Source of the DNA: Linnemannia hyalina
Taxonomy: Eukaryota; Mortierellomycota; Mortierellomycetes; Mortierellales; Mortierellaceae
Direction of reading: 5' to 3'
NCBI GenBank assembly: GCA_019671135.1
Contig: JAHRHY010000022.1
Span: forward strand, 186,001 to 250,000
DNA: 64,000 nucleotides
Both the position numbers and the translations under genes were made by a program. Each line of letters starts with the position of its first letter. Positions within the stretch are counted from its first letter, which is position 1. The notes beneath the pieces were generated by a model. It was not told the DNA's origin and did not search any database. It worked only from the letters and a program-made list of their open reading frames with translations. Below, piece after piece: positions 11,374 to 23,112 of the stretch.

Positions 11374-11511
11374 CTGTTGGTGAAAACAAGGGACGACGAA
11401 GATAAGCCGAGGGTCATCAGGAGGGGGAATCCAGCTTGCTTGCTTGAGGTTGTCGATAAGCTTTGAGAGCGGTGGTCCTTTGATGGGGTGCGTCTTGGAT
11501 ACCGTGCACTA
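11374..11511 (-). pseudogene. Fragment resembling the LIFVVP motif of a Crinkler/RHS-like fungal family
   Basis: Read on the minus strand from about 11511, the frame gives PPLSKLIDNLKQASW, then PDDPRLIFVVPCFHQQ, directly followed by a good donor, GTAACG, at 11373. The pattern of a helix, then an R-L-I-F-V-V-P strand, then an aromatic/Q turn is what I recall from the C-terminal part of a repetitive protein family common in Mortierella and Rhizophagus. An in-frame stop lies just upstream, and no convincing continuation follows the donor. It may be a relic or an isolated exon. The match rests on memory of a short motif, so confidence is low. Confidence 0.3.
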
Positions 11512-11916
11512 GGAAGGCGGATTTTGCCAATCACAGATGTACCTGGAACAACCACATGGCTCTGTACCTCGTTTCCAGTGCACTGTCGATTGCTCTCAAA
11601 CGTCCGGAGTTTTGAAGAACTTTATAAGCCTCTCTGACGCAGAGATCGTTTGTACCGATAAATACTTGTAGCGATAGCAGCTTAGTTCTTTAGTTGATAC
11701 AAGTCTTTATTAAACAAAGTATGACTACATAATCGTCCCCTTCCCTCGTTTGTCGCTCCCTCGTTTCCTCGTTCCTCCCGTTCTCACTCTCGCCCGTCCT
11801 CGTTTTGTTACAGGTAGTCTGATCTGGCTGATAGGATCTCTTGCCCCGTGCCTTGGAGGCACTAGTCCAAGGCTGCCTCTTCGTTTCGTGGGATGCCATT
11901 GCCGTCCCTGTACATA

Positions 11917-12612
11917 TCACCGCGCGCGATTTGCGCGGCCTTGTCGCCTTGGTTGGCGTTTATGCCAAGCTGAGCCTAGTTCCTCTTTGTAGCCATTATT
12001 GGGCTTTGGAGTCCTCGCAGGTGAGGGTAGTTGCCGTTGTTGGGTGGGGAAGGACGGGAAGATCATTGGCGAGTCTGCTTGATCGTCCAAGGCTGCTTGT
12101 GGTCCTCGAGCCGATGGAAACGCGAGAGGCTTGTCGATATTAGAGTAGTAGTCCATTGCCGTTTCTTCATGGCCGTAGACTGGTTTCCGTCGGACAGCGG
12201 AGGTGGCCTCAGAAGAGGTGTCCTGGGTAGAAAAAACTTCATTGTTTTGTTAGTTCTCTCTTCGCCTTGTGCGGTAAATAACACTCACAAATGAAAAGAG
12301 CAGGCGAGCTACCTGCGTGTCGATTGATGGAGTATCGATAATTGCATCTAAAATGATGTTCGGCACAGCAGCAATCCTGCGAGTCTGAAGACTACGCAGT
12401 TTTTGTCATTGTCAAAAGAGAAGGATATCAATATGTTTCTCGAACCAGCTCCGCATTCTTGAACGCCTGGAGGATATCGTCCCAGAGCACGATTTCCTTC
12501 CGCGTCTCGGGGTCGAGCCGGGTGTCGAGGTGGATTACCTCTTCCGGAGTGGCGAGAGGAACGGTGCTGGGCAGAATACTCTTGTCGACAGAGCGGAATG
12601 CCTGGACTTGCC
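11917..12612 (-). CDS. Short spliced copy of the N-terminal module of the 43-55 kb family, 5' end unresolved
   Basis: Three minus-strand blocks join in phase 0: about 12612-12446, 12384-12313 and 12222-11917 (stop at 11917-11919). Block 1 reads QAFRS, then VIHLDTRLDPETRKE, then IVLWDDILQAFKNAE. Block 2 gives RRIAAVPNIILDAIID. These match in order the first-exon and early second-exon signatures of the giant genes (FQAFR, YVIWSDI...F, then GIKYHPGVVLDII), and the intron falls at about the same place. Block 3 is a polar region (DYYSNIDKPLAFPSARGPQ, then basic residues). No ATG is in frame: a stop precedes block 1, so either an upstream exon supplies the start or the gene is broken. An AATAAA at about 11705-11710 on the minus strand could end the transcript. 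At roughly 180 residues it is far shorter than the giant members. Confidence 0.45.
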
Positions 12613-13719
12613 CCTGAGTAGTCTCTGCTTATTTTTCTCTCATCAGCCCTATTGTGTTGCCTATCTGCTCACCCCGCTTTTTCGATAGCAGAGAGATGAA
12701 ATGTTAACCAACGCTATTAGAACAAACATCATTCTCCCTACACCACACCAAGATGGGAATCGTCCTTTCTTCAATACTTGTCAAATATCCATACGAGTGA
12801 TGCTGCAATGTAGATGAGGAAGCAATGGTGATTTTGGTCCCAGAGGAGAACTGTTTGTGGGAGGGATACAAAGATGATGAAGCATTTTGACTTTCAGCAG
12901 AGGGAAGGGGAACATACAGGGATGAAGGCGAAGGTAACAACTAAATTACCCTCCGTGGCATTTTTGTGGCGTCGAGAAAAAGACCGTCCTCTTCACTGCG
13001 TACCTGATTCCACAGAAAAATGCATAATACTAGGTCGGACAGAAATGAGATGGGAAGGAGAGACAATTTTTTTCTGCATTTCGTGAATGGTTAATGGGGT
13101 GAATAGAGGCCACGCACTAATCGAAATGTACACAAGAGACAGTGGGCGTATCACACTCAAGATTAAAAGAATTGCATCTGCGAAAATAATTCCTGTTGGC
13201 TCGATACATGACTCTTCACTTTCTCCTTCACTCACTTCATTCCTCTCCCTTGTTGCCTACTTTTCACACTCCTCCCTTTCATCACTACGTTTCCCTCACT
13301 CGGCAAACTGCTGTTTCAACCTACGCTTTCCATATTTAGGAATGAATGAGAGAAAATAGGAAGCTCTCAAGGCCATCAAAGAAAAATGAAGGATAGTGGC
13401 GATAGTTTATCAATCGCGGGTCATCAAGCAGCGAGAGCGAGAGGGAGGAAAAAGAGAGAAGCCATCTTATAGGCTTAAAAGAGGTAGAGATGCGTGTGAT
13501 GAGCGTAGATGTGAGAAAAAGAAAGGGCTGGCATTGTGCATTGCATGGCACCCAACTAACATTGAGCATTTTAGTAATGTAGTGTTGCTCATTTTATTGT
13601 AGGTGGTTGCACAAATGAAATCGCAAACCCATCCTGTCCTCTTATGTACCGCATCCTTCTCACTTCATTGCCTTGATGCATTTCAAATCGAGATTACTCC
13701 TCTTTACCTACTCTACTGT
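12613..13719. other. Intergenic region, no gene recognised
   Basis: I see only short open frames with no recognisable product. The composition is mixed and lacks the C-rich third-position pattern of the real genes nearby. Confidence 0.4.
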
Positions 13720-13989
13720 ACACCGCGCCCTTGACATAAGATAAGAGCGAGATCGGCTCTTATGTTGAGTTTCTATCCTTTTCAATTCAATGTGTTTTGA
13801 TTTTGAGAAAAAATTCCCAGACATCTACGCTGTGTAAGATAGAACATTCAAAATGGTCATAGAGGCCGTGCAAAATAGAAATAAAGTTAGAGATTTTCTC
13901 TCTTACACGGCGTAGATGCCTGGTATTTTTTTCTGAATAGAAAACTCAACATAAGAGCCGATCTCACTCTTATGTTAAGGGCGCGGTGT
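13720..13989. mobile_element. MITE-like foldback element with long terminal inverted repeats
   Basis: The left end, starting ACACCGCGCCCTTGACATAAG, is the reverse complement of the right end (CTTATGTTAAGGGCGCGGTGT) with one mismatch. The match continues inward with small gaps through GAGATCGGCTCTTATGTTGAG and CATCTACGC-GTGTAAGA for roughly 110 bases per arm, leaving little unique centre. Each arm also carries its own short palindrome (AACATAAGAG paired with CTCTTATGTT around a 9-base loop). There is no coding capacity. The size, arms and lack of genes fit a non-autonomous DNA transposon. I could not find a clear target-site duplication, so the exact borders may be off by a few bases. Confidence 0.75.
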
Positions 13990-14160
13990 CCCGTCTGGCT
14001 GTTTCACCGTAAAGAAGACAAAAAGGGCGGATGTGTTTGTTTGTCCCTTCAGAGCAATCTGAGAGGGTGTGTATAAAGTATGCATGAGTGTTCAACAACC
14101 TGAAGTCATAGTTGGCTTGAAGTATGTCCATCCCTATTTTTTCTCATCAAAAAAAAAGTC

Positions 14161-14606
14161 GAGAGCAATTGGTTCATCGATGTGTCCCTTGCCACGATAG
14201 TCCCTGCCTCTTTCTCTCCCTCACCCTATGATCCTATCGCAATGGAGCCCTTTTTCCGTTGTCAACGTCTAAGGTGCATATACATTTTGTACCCACACGC
14301 ACGTACACATGTCTACTGTCTCCTTGGCGCCAATGTAAAATCGTACACACAGAACGACAAACTAGCCAATTCACACCCTGCATATACCCGTGGCTGTATT
14401 CCGTGTGAACGCGACCATTCTCACTTCTGGTGAGACATAAATACCTATTGCGACCCTGAATGGATTCCCCTCTTTTTTTCTTTAGCCAAATCGAACTCCA
14501 TACATTTCTCCCTCTCCCTCCGCCCACCTCCACTTCTTCTCTCCTCCTTCACGTCCTTCCCTCTCTCATTCCGTCCCTCTTCATACCCCCTCACAGTCTT
14601 CTACAG
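14161..14606 (+). promoter_or_regulatory. Promoter region of protease gene 1
   Basis: Three elements recur upstream of all three proteases. GAGAGCAATTGG lies at 14161-14172, a TATA-like ATAAATA at 14437-14443 (about 190 bases before the ATG), and the leader motif CATACCCCCTCACAGTCTT at 14582-14600, inside a pyrimidine-rich leader. Copies at the other two genes make chance unlikely. Confidence 0.6.
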
Positions 14607-14628
14607 GCCCCAAACTCCCCTTACGCAA

Positions 14629-17390
14629 ATGAAAATTACCGCAATCCTCTCTGCCCTCACTGCGGCTACCTTGGTCTCCGCCGGCAAGTTCCACTTATCC
14701 ACTACTGGCCAAGGTCAATCCGACACCCTCCCAAACGCCTACATCATCGAGTACCACGACAACGTTTCCCGGTCCAACGCCCACGCCAACCTCAAGAAAC
14801 ATGCCATCGACTACAAGGTCCGCAGCGAGTACGGCATCTTCAACGGTGCCGCCATCTCTGTCAAATCCAATCACGGCGGCGCCGCCCTTGCTGCCGTACC
14901 CGGCGTCAAGAATGTCTGGCCTATTCACCTCTACTCTCACCCTGACGTCAAGCCTGCCAAGCATAATGGTACCTCGACTGAGTCAATGAATGTCCATCAT
15001 ATGACTGGTGTTGACGCTGTCCACAAGAAGCTCAAGTTGACCGGCAAAGGCGTCAAGGTCGGAATTATTGACACCGGTATCGACTACAAGCATCCTGCCT
15101 TTGCTACTCCCGGTGCTACTGAAGGATGTTTTGCTCGCTATGGCAAGAACTGTCGTGTCAAGTATGGCTGGGACTTTGTTGGTGATGCCTACACGTCTCT
15201 CAACACCCCTGTTCCAGATGCCGACCCTATGGACTGCAATGGACATGGTACCCATGTTGCTGGTATTGTTGGTGGAAATGAGATGAACATCAAGACGAGT
15301 CCCAAGCCTATTATTCCTTGGATTGGTGTTGCCCCTGAGGTGACCTTTGGTGCCTATCGTATCTTTGGATGTGAGGGCAGGACTGGTACTGACATCATCC
15401 TCGCTGCTATGGAGATGGCCTTCAATGACGGCATGGATGTAGGTCGTTTTTTAGTTTTTGCCCTTTTTTTTTTATTTGACCAAAAGAAAAGGATGGTCGC
15501 CTACAGAAACTAACGCCGCCTCTATTATTCCTACCTTCTCTCTTTCTCTCCCATTCTCTCTCCTCGACATAGATAATCAATATGTCGCTGTATGGTGGGC
15601 CAGCCTTCAAAAACAACCCCATGGCCATCCTAGGCGTGAAACTGATCGCCCACGGTATGAACATTGCCGGCTGCGCTGGTAACGACGGTGCCCAAGGAGT
15701 CTCTATGGTCGCCGATACCGCCCTGGGTGATTCTGCTACCTCAGTCGCTTCCTTCGACAACGCCTACGGCTCCCACTTCACCGTCTCATATGCCGGCGGC
15801 AAATACCCCTACAACCCCTCCGTGGCCTGGGGCAACTCCAGAATCATCGATCTACCTGCCACGGCCGTGATATTCCCTCTCTTCGACAAGGCCGGTGTCC
15901 TCCAGGATGGATGTGATGTAGCTGCCTACACAGGTTTTGATGTCAAGGGCAAGGTTGTCCTACTCTTTGGTGACTTGACTCGTTGCGGTTCAATCGGTCG
16001 TGGTGACATTGCCAAGGGCCTCGGTGTCGCCGGTGTCCTCGCCGTCAGCACTCCCTTTGGCATGACCCTCCTTTCTGGTGTTGCCGATCTGCCTATGGCG
16101 TCACTCGAGGCCCGCGGTGGTGAAGCCATCATTGCTGCCTATAAGAAGAACCCCAAGAATGTTCTCAACTGGTCCAAAACCGTTTCCACGGTCATGGTCG
16201 AGGGTGGTGGTGCTCCCGCTGACATGTCTTCCTACGGTATCGATGGCGACCTCCGCTCCAAACCCGATATTGGAGGGCCCGGCGGGAACATCTACTCTGC
16301 CTACCCTCGCGCCAAGGGTTCGTATGCGCTGTTGTCCGGTACCTCAATGGCTACTCCTTACTATGCGGGTGCCCAGGCCTTGTACTACCAGCTGACAAAG
16401 TCTAAGCCCTCGGGTCTCGACGTCCGCCGCGTCTTCAAAAACACAGCCACGATCTCCAAGAACTGGGGTTCCAAAACCTATGCCTCTGCAGCCAAGCAAG
16501 GGGCTGGTCTGATCAACGTCTGGAACGCCCTGACCACCTCTGCCCATGTTTCTCCTGACCATATCGACCTGTTGGACTCTGCCAACCTCCGCAAGACCCA
16601 GCAGATCACCATCAAGAACGTTGGCAAGAAGACTGAGTCCTATGCCTTGTCCCACACGCCTGCTGACGCACTGAACTCGTACACCAAGGGCAATGTCTTC
16701 CCTCATGCTCGACCCGCCATTGAGGCTGATTATGCCTCGGTCTCGTTCTCGGCCAACAAGGTCAAGATCCCTGCTGGCAAGTCTGTCAAGGTCACTGTCA
16801 CCTTCACGGAACCCAAGAATGGTAACGCTGCTCAATTCCCCCTCTACTCGGGATATGTCGTCGCCACCCCTGCCACCGAGGGCTCTCCCTCTGTCCATGT
16901 CCCCTACATCGGTCTCAAGGGTGATGTCCGCAAGATGCCCATCATGGACACAGATCTCGGATTCCCATCCTTAGCTGTCACCCAAGCCAATGGTACCGTG
17001 ATCGAGGTCCCCACACCCAACTTTGTCTTCAACTTCAAAACCGCCGCACCCACCATCATTGTTCGCTATGGTTCCCACAGCCCCGACGGCTCCATTCGAG
17101 TCTTTGACGCCAAGACTAAAAAGTTCCTCGGATATGTCTTCACCGCTTGGTGGGGTGCCGCTTTTGGCCCCACAGGTCGTAACGCCGACCTGGACGCGAA
17201 TGGCAAGCATGATGCTCGACAGTACGATTGGCGTGGAGAGGTCTGGGGGACTGTTAATGCGACTGCTCCTGTCCAGTTGGGTCCTGGCAGTTATAAACTC
17301 GTGGTTGCGAACCAGAAGAAACTGACCAAGGGCGCTTACCCTGCCGATTATGAGGTCTTTGACCTTGGTACTTTTGAAGTCTCTCATTAG
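14629..17390 (+). CDS. Secreted subtilisin-like serine protease 1, 875 aa, two exons
   Basis: Exons are 14629-15438 and 15573-17390, with donor GTAGGT and acceptor CATAG. A signal peptide covers about residues 1-18 (cleavage after LVSA). An inhibitor-I9-like propeptide follows (AYIIEYHDN to about residue 105). The peptidase S8 domain has D148 in IIDTGIDYKHP, H206 in NGHGTHVAG, the oxyanion-hole Asn in CAGNDG, and S528 in SGTSMATP. Between Asn and Ser lies a PA-type insert (GVLQDGCD to about ISTPF), as in minor extracellular protease Vpr and fungal relatives. The C-terminal 300 residues are beta-rich, fibronectin-III-like (KVKIPAGKSVKVTVTFTEP). It should be secreted and digest protein outside the cell. 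It is the most diverged of the three copies, with an intact triad. AATAAA is at about 17496. Confidence 0.93.
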
Positions 17391-19674
17391 ACTCTTTACT
17401 GATTCCCATACCCCCCTTACGCTCTCTCTTTTCTCCCATCCTATTCCCCTATCCCTTTTTCTCCCCTTTCTTCTCCCCACTCTTTTCTTGATGATAAATA
17501 AACAATTGGTACTTCGCCGTGATCGTACCTTCACGATGTAGCCGTTAATTGAAATCTAGAGATGGGGTGACCCCCCACCACTTATTTTTCTTCTACTGTG
17601 TGCACAAAAAGTGATATTGGAGGGACCTTTCTGGAGGCGAAGCAATGAGCTTTTCAGTCACCCCAATCCCTTCCTTTCTTCTCGCTACTTTCGCTCGACA
17701 ATGCACACAAGCACATGGACCAAACACAAACGGAAAACAAGCAACAAATTGTCTCTCAACTCTATTTTTTTTGTCTTTTCTATCATCATCATTAATCGTT
17801 TGAGTCAACAAAATGAAACAGCCATGACCTAGAGCACACAATACCGAAGACAAGAGGCGAATGTTGGTTTGGGGTGGAATGTACCAAGTAATAGAGGCTG
17901 TCTAGTCTAACAGCAAACAACAAAAGACACGAATGAGCTCATTCTGCCCAAAGAACCTTGATTTAGGGACGGACAGAACAGTGCTCTCTTTCATCCTTCC
18001 ATATAAGTTTGCACCCAGTTTACCATATCTGGATTAGATCGTCTTCCATGCCATTTTCCAATCCATTCCACGGACTGAAGAAAGATGGCGCCGTTGAGGG
18101 GTCCCTCGAAGGCAAAAGAGATGAGAGCCGTTTTCACTGGACCAGTCTATTCCTGCAGGGTGCTCAGAGAAAATATGTTCGCCTGGTAATTTCTTGATGT
18201 GTTTTTTTTTGGTATGTTTTGGTTTCAGTGTTATGCTCAGTTCATGAGAAACGGAAATCGTTACCGCGAATGAATTAACAAACGCACATAATGTAAAGTA
18301 GGCTGTTGGGGAGAGAAAGACGGGATAGGAATACTAAAGAAGAATGAAAAATGGGCAGCTGAAGAAGAGAAAGAAGTGGCAAGACGACGAGGATTGGTTT
18401 CTGGGAAGCCATCTCGCGAATAGTGTGGCAAAGAGATGCTTATTTTTAACGCGACAAGATAAGTTCACTCCATCTCGCTTACCCAGCACCATCCCTCCGT
18501 TAATTGCATGTCGCAGCATTTACAGCAGCAGCCAACTCTTCCTCCTGTTTTTTCTCCATTGCCCATTCCTCTCCAAATGAGAATGGTACTAGGGGACGCG
18601 CATTGGCTGCACCGACGCCACAGCTTGTCATGAGGCCGAAGAAACAGTTCCATGGATGTGTTCCTGTTGGCTGTGAGCAACTTCTCTCTCCTCATCATCT
18701 TCATTGTTGTCTCTTCTTCTCGTCCCCTCTCCCTCTCATCTCGTAGTTGTGCTCACAATTTATCTCATCTGCGTTGTTTGTATGTTTGTGTTGTCCACTT
18801 CCATGTTCCACTTGCTTATCCTCCCTCTGCCTATGCACACATGTCCTTTGGCTTTCCCTTGAAGTTCATATCCAATCGGTGTGTCTAATTGGCCAATCCT
18901 ATGGTTTCTAGAAGAGTGTCGAGTCCACATGCACGGCTCTCAACTCTCTCTCTCAATGTCCCTGTCCCTGGTCGACTCTTCTTCCTCTCTCTTCTCTCGC
19001 CGAAATTTGCTCACAACAAAAAAAGTTAAAGGGAGAGGGAATGAGTGAAAAACAAAGGCGGGGCGCAAGTAGACCCAACCCAACGAACCCGAAGGAAAGT
19101 GAAAGAAAAAAGGGAAGGGACAAACCATGCAATACAGACCTAGCTTTTGGTCTCTTCTTTGAACTTTGAGTTTCGGTGCAACATACAGCCACATTCATTC
19201 TGTCTTTTCATAGATGGCCGTTGTTTTTGTTTGTTTGCTGTCGTCTTTTTTTTCTATGACCCAACTAATTTCGATGTACCTTTTCTTCCTATATCTGTCT
19301 TCATCTTCCTTAATTGTTTTAGTGGTTTGTCTTTTCCATTGTCATGTTTGTAAGTTTTCCTGTCATTGACTTGCTCAACAATGAAGGGAGTTTGGAAGAA
19401 TGCGAGAGAGAAGGAAGGGCCAAGAGGTATATGTGGTGAAATGGGTATCTCCTTTGTGCTCATGTTAATACCATGCAAAGATACAATGAAATGCGAAGCG
19501 GAAGCCAAACGGAAAACCGAGGAAAGGAGAGAAAGAGCAACCCCATGTTTTGTTGTGTACCTGGTACAGAGCAAAAGGGAATGAGAAAAGAGAAAGTGAG
19601 AACAGAGATGTGCACCTTCACTCTCACCCTCTCTGGCGCCCCCCTATCTCTTTGACAAAGAGAAAAAAAAAGTT
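17391..19674. other. Intergenic region between protease genes 1 and 2
   Basis: No gene recognised. The first 130 bases are a pyrimidine-rich 3' region with GATAAATAAA. Parts around 18950-19150 show weak resemblance to the equivalent position upstream of gene 3 (shared words such as TTGCTCACAA and CGAACCCGA near 24270-24360), consistent with a tandem duplication that carried its flanks and then diverged. Confidence 0.45.
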
Positions 19675-20202
19675 GAGAGCAATTGGGCGCGCATACATAC
19701 AGTACATACACATGTCGCCATCGATCGATAGACTGCCAGTTTACATTCACCTGTGCCTGTTGTTTTTCAATATTGTTCTGTTGTCCGTTGGGAAGGAGAG
19801 TGAACACATTTCCCTCTGTCTCTTTGCTCTAGCTCTCTTTCCCATCTCCATCTGCCACTGATCCTGACCCTACTTCGTCTTCCTATGCGCCCCTTTTTAT
19901 TCTTATCATAGTAGTGTTCGTGGGTAAGTTATGAAAAGGAAAGGGGCCAGAGGGGACAACCGAATCAGTTGAGTTCGAGTACTCTCTTTGACCTGGTTAC
20001 GGTTCATAATTTCACAGGTGTATGTCGTGTGAATACCGTTTGCCATCAACCCAGCGTATAAGTATCTCTCCATCTCCCATTTTTTTATTCTTTAGCCATT
20101 CAGGACTCTTTACACACATACACCACCCTTACCTTCCCCTCCTCCATCCTCCCCCCGCCCCTCCCCCTCCTCCTTTTCATACCCCCTCACAGTCTTTGAC
20201 AG
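19675..20202 (+). promoter_or_regulatory. Promoter region of protease gene 2
   Basis: GAGAGCAATTGGGCGC lies at 19675-19690, TATAAGTA at 20057-20064 (183 bases before the ATG), and CATACCCCCTCACAGTCTTT at 20178-20197. All three also occur before genes 1 and 3 in the same order. A further shared word, GTGTGAA, lies at about 20030 and about 14403. Confidence 0.6.
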
Positions 20203-20239
20203 ACCTTTTCCCTACAAAAGAAGCACACTCCTCTAAACA

Positions 20240-22966
20240 ATGAAGATCACCGCTATTCTCTCCGCTCTCGCAGCGGCCACCCTGGTCTCTGCAGGCAAGT
20301 TTCACATTCCCAAGGATGCCACCGTCGAGCTCCAGCCCCACGGTTACATCATCCAATACCAGGACAACGTCTCCCGTGCCAACGCCCACTCCAACCTCAA
20401 GAAGCATGCCATCGACTACAAGGTCCGTAACGAGTACGATGTCTTCAACGGTGCTGCCATCACCGTCAAGTCTGACCATGATGGTGAGGCCCTTGCCACC
20501 GTCCCCGGTGTCAAGCACGTCTGGCGCATCCAGCGCTACTCGCTCCCCAAGACCACTAGTAACAGTGGCGGCAAGGTCGACGAGGAGAACTCTCTCCACC
20601 ACATGACCGGTGTTGATGCCGCACACAAGAAGCTCAAGTTGACCGGAAAGGGTGTCAAGGTCGGAATTGTTGACTCTGGTATCGACTACAAGCACCCCGC
20701 CTTTGCTGCCGAAGGTGCCACTGAGGGATGCTTCGCTCGCTATGGCAAGAACTGCCGTGTCAAGTATGGTTGGGACTTTGTTGGTGATGCTTACACCTCA
20801 TTCAACAACCCCATCCCCGATAGTGATCCCATGGATTGCGGCGGTCACGGTACCCACGTCGCTGGTATTGTTGGTGGTAACGCCTCTAACATCAAGGCCG
20901 GCCCCAAACCCCTCGTCCCCTGGGTTGGTGTTGCCCCTGGTGTCACCTTCGGTGCCTACCGTATCTTCGGATGCGAGGGCTTCACCAGCACCGATGTCAT
21001 CCTCGCTGCTATGGAGATGGCCTTCAACGACGGCATGGATGTAAGTATCTCTTTTATTCTTTGGATGTTGTAATCGTGAATGAAAGAGAAGGTTGTAAAT
21101 AAGTGACCAATTTTACTAACGCCACCAAAAATCTCTATTTCTTTCATATCGACATAGATTATCAACATGTCCTTGGGTGGTGGATCTGCATACAAGGAGA
21201 ACCCCACTTCGATTCTTGCCGATAAGCTTGTCTCTTTCGGCATGAACGTCGCCGGTGCTGCCGGAAACGACGGTACCGAGGGTGTTTGGATGGTCTCCGA
21301 CACTGGTCTCGGTGAGACCTCCACCTCGGTCGCTTCCTTCGATAATGCCTACGGTGCCTACTACACCGTTTCTTATGCCGGTGGCAAGTACCCCTACAAC
21401 TTCGCATCTGCCTGGGGTAAGGCCATTAGCCTCCCTGCCTCGGCCACCTTGTTCCCCCTCTTCGACAAGGCTGGCGTCCTTCAGGATGGATGTGACGCAA
21501 ACGCCTACAAGGGCCTCGATGTCAAGGGCAAGGTCGTCCTCGTCCTTGGTGACTACTCTCGCTGCGGCTCCGTTGCACGTGGTGAGGTTGCCAAGACTGC
21601 CGGTGTTGCTGGTATCCTTGCTGCCACCACTCCCTTCGGTATGAGCAACTTGGCTGGTGCTCCTGGTTTGCCCATGGCCTCGATCGAAAACCGTGCTGGC
21701 GAGGCTCTCCTTGCTGCCTACAAGAAGAACCCCAAGAATGTCCTTACCTGGGCCAAGGATCCCTCGAGCGTCAAGGTTGAAGGTGGTGGAGCCCCCGCTG
21801 AGATGTCATCCTATGGTCTTGATGGTGATCTCCGCTCTAAACCCGATATTGGAGCCCCCGGTGGAAACATCTACTCTACTTTCCCTCGCGCCAAGGGTTC
21901 GTACGCCCTCTTGTCGGGTACCTCCATGGCCACCCCTTACTACGTCGGATCCCAGGCTTTGTACTATGAGAAGACCAAGTCCAAGCCCAACGGTGTCGAC
22001 ATCCGCCGTGTCTTCAAGAACACTGCCACCATTTCTAAGAACTTCCAGTCTAAGACCTTTGCTTCTGCCGCCAAGCAGGGTGCCGGTTTGATCAACGTCT
22101 GGAACGCCTTGACCACTACCACTCATGCTTCCCCTGATCGCTTCGACCTCCTCGATTCTGACAACTTCCGTGGTGTCCAGAAGATCACCATTAAGAACAT
22201 TGGCAAGAAGACCGAGACCTACACCTTGTCCCACGTTCCCGCCGATGCTTTGAACTCGTACTCCAAGGGTAACGCCTGGCCCCACGCCAAGCCCATCATC
22301 GAGGCCGACTATGCTACCGTCAAGTTCTCTGCCAACAAGGTCAAGATCCCTGCTGGCAAGTCTGTCAAGGTCACTGTCACCTTCACGGAACCCAAGGCTG
22401 GTAATGCGAAGCATTTCCCTATTTACTCTGGATACGTCGTCGCTACCCCCTCTCGTGAGGATTCCCCCGCTGTCCATGTTCCCTACATCGGATTGAAGGG
22501 CAAGGTCCGCAACGTTCCCATCATGGATACCGATCTCGGTCTCCCCTTGGCCGGTGTACGCAGGCAGAACGGCGACCTCGAGGATATCCCCTCGGAGGAC
22601 TTTATCTTCAACTTCAAGACGGCTGCCCCCGCCGTCATTGTCCGCTTCGCCTCCCACACCCCCAACTTCACCATCCGTATCCACGATGCCAAGACCGACA
22701 AGTTTTTGGGTTACGTCGTCTCGGGCTCGAACGTTGCTCTCGGTGCGACCGGTCGCATGACCAACCAGGACGAGGGCAAGTACTCTGCCGCCACCTTTGA
22801 CTGGCGCGGTTTTGTCCTCCAGACCGAGGACCTCTCCTCCAAGCCTGTCAAGTTGGGTGCTGGCTCTTACAAGATCTACGTTGCCTCCCAGCGCAAGTTG
22901 ACCAAGGGCGCTTACCCCGCCGACTTTGAGGTCTTTGGCTTGGGCACCTTCAACGTCTCTGCTTAA
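20240..22966 (+). CDS. Secreted subtilisin-like serine protease 2, 869 aa, two exons
   Basis: Exons are 20240-21040 and 21158-22966, with donor GTAAGT and acceptor CATAG. The intron lies after the codon for the conserved Asp in AFNDGMD, as in copies 1 and 3. The layout is the same as copy 1: signal peptide to about residue 18, I9-like propeptide, and S8 domain with D145 (IVDSGIDYKHP), H203 (GGHGTHVAG), Asn in AAGNDG and S523 (SGTSMATP). A PA-type insert sits before the Ser, followed by a beta-rich C-terminal part with KLTKGAYPADFEVF near the end. The product should be an extracellular endopeptidase. Its middle is almost identical in DNA to copy 3 (from about 21236), while the last 130 residues differ strongly. 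Note DSG instead of the DTG seen in copies 1 and 3; this is normal for the family. Confidence 0.94.
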
Positions 22967-23061
22967 AGAAAAAATGTTGCGACCTTTTTTTCATTCGTTT
23001 TCACTAGTAATGCTTCTATCCTCCCTCTCCTTCCTCCTCTTCGTAACGTATACCCTACATA

Positions 23062-23063
<2 letters not shown>

Positions 23064-23107
<44 letters not shown>
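23064..23107 (+). repeat. (CT)n microsatellite
   Basis: About 22 CT units lie in the presumed 3' untranslated region of protease gene 2. Confidence 0.95.

Positions 23108-23112
<5 letters not shown>

Noticed and set aside
12160..12180. Possible 5S rRNA start (GTCTACGGCCAT on the minus strand)
   Set aside because: Only about 12 bases agree, the following 5S sequence is absent, and the region fits the third block of the module gene.
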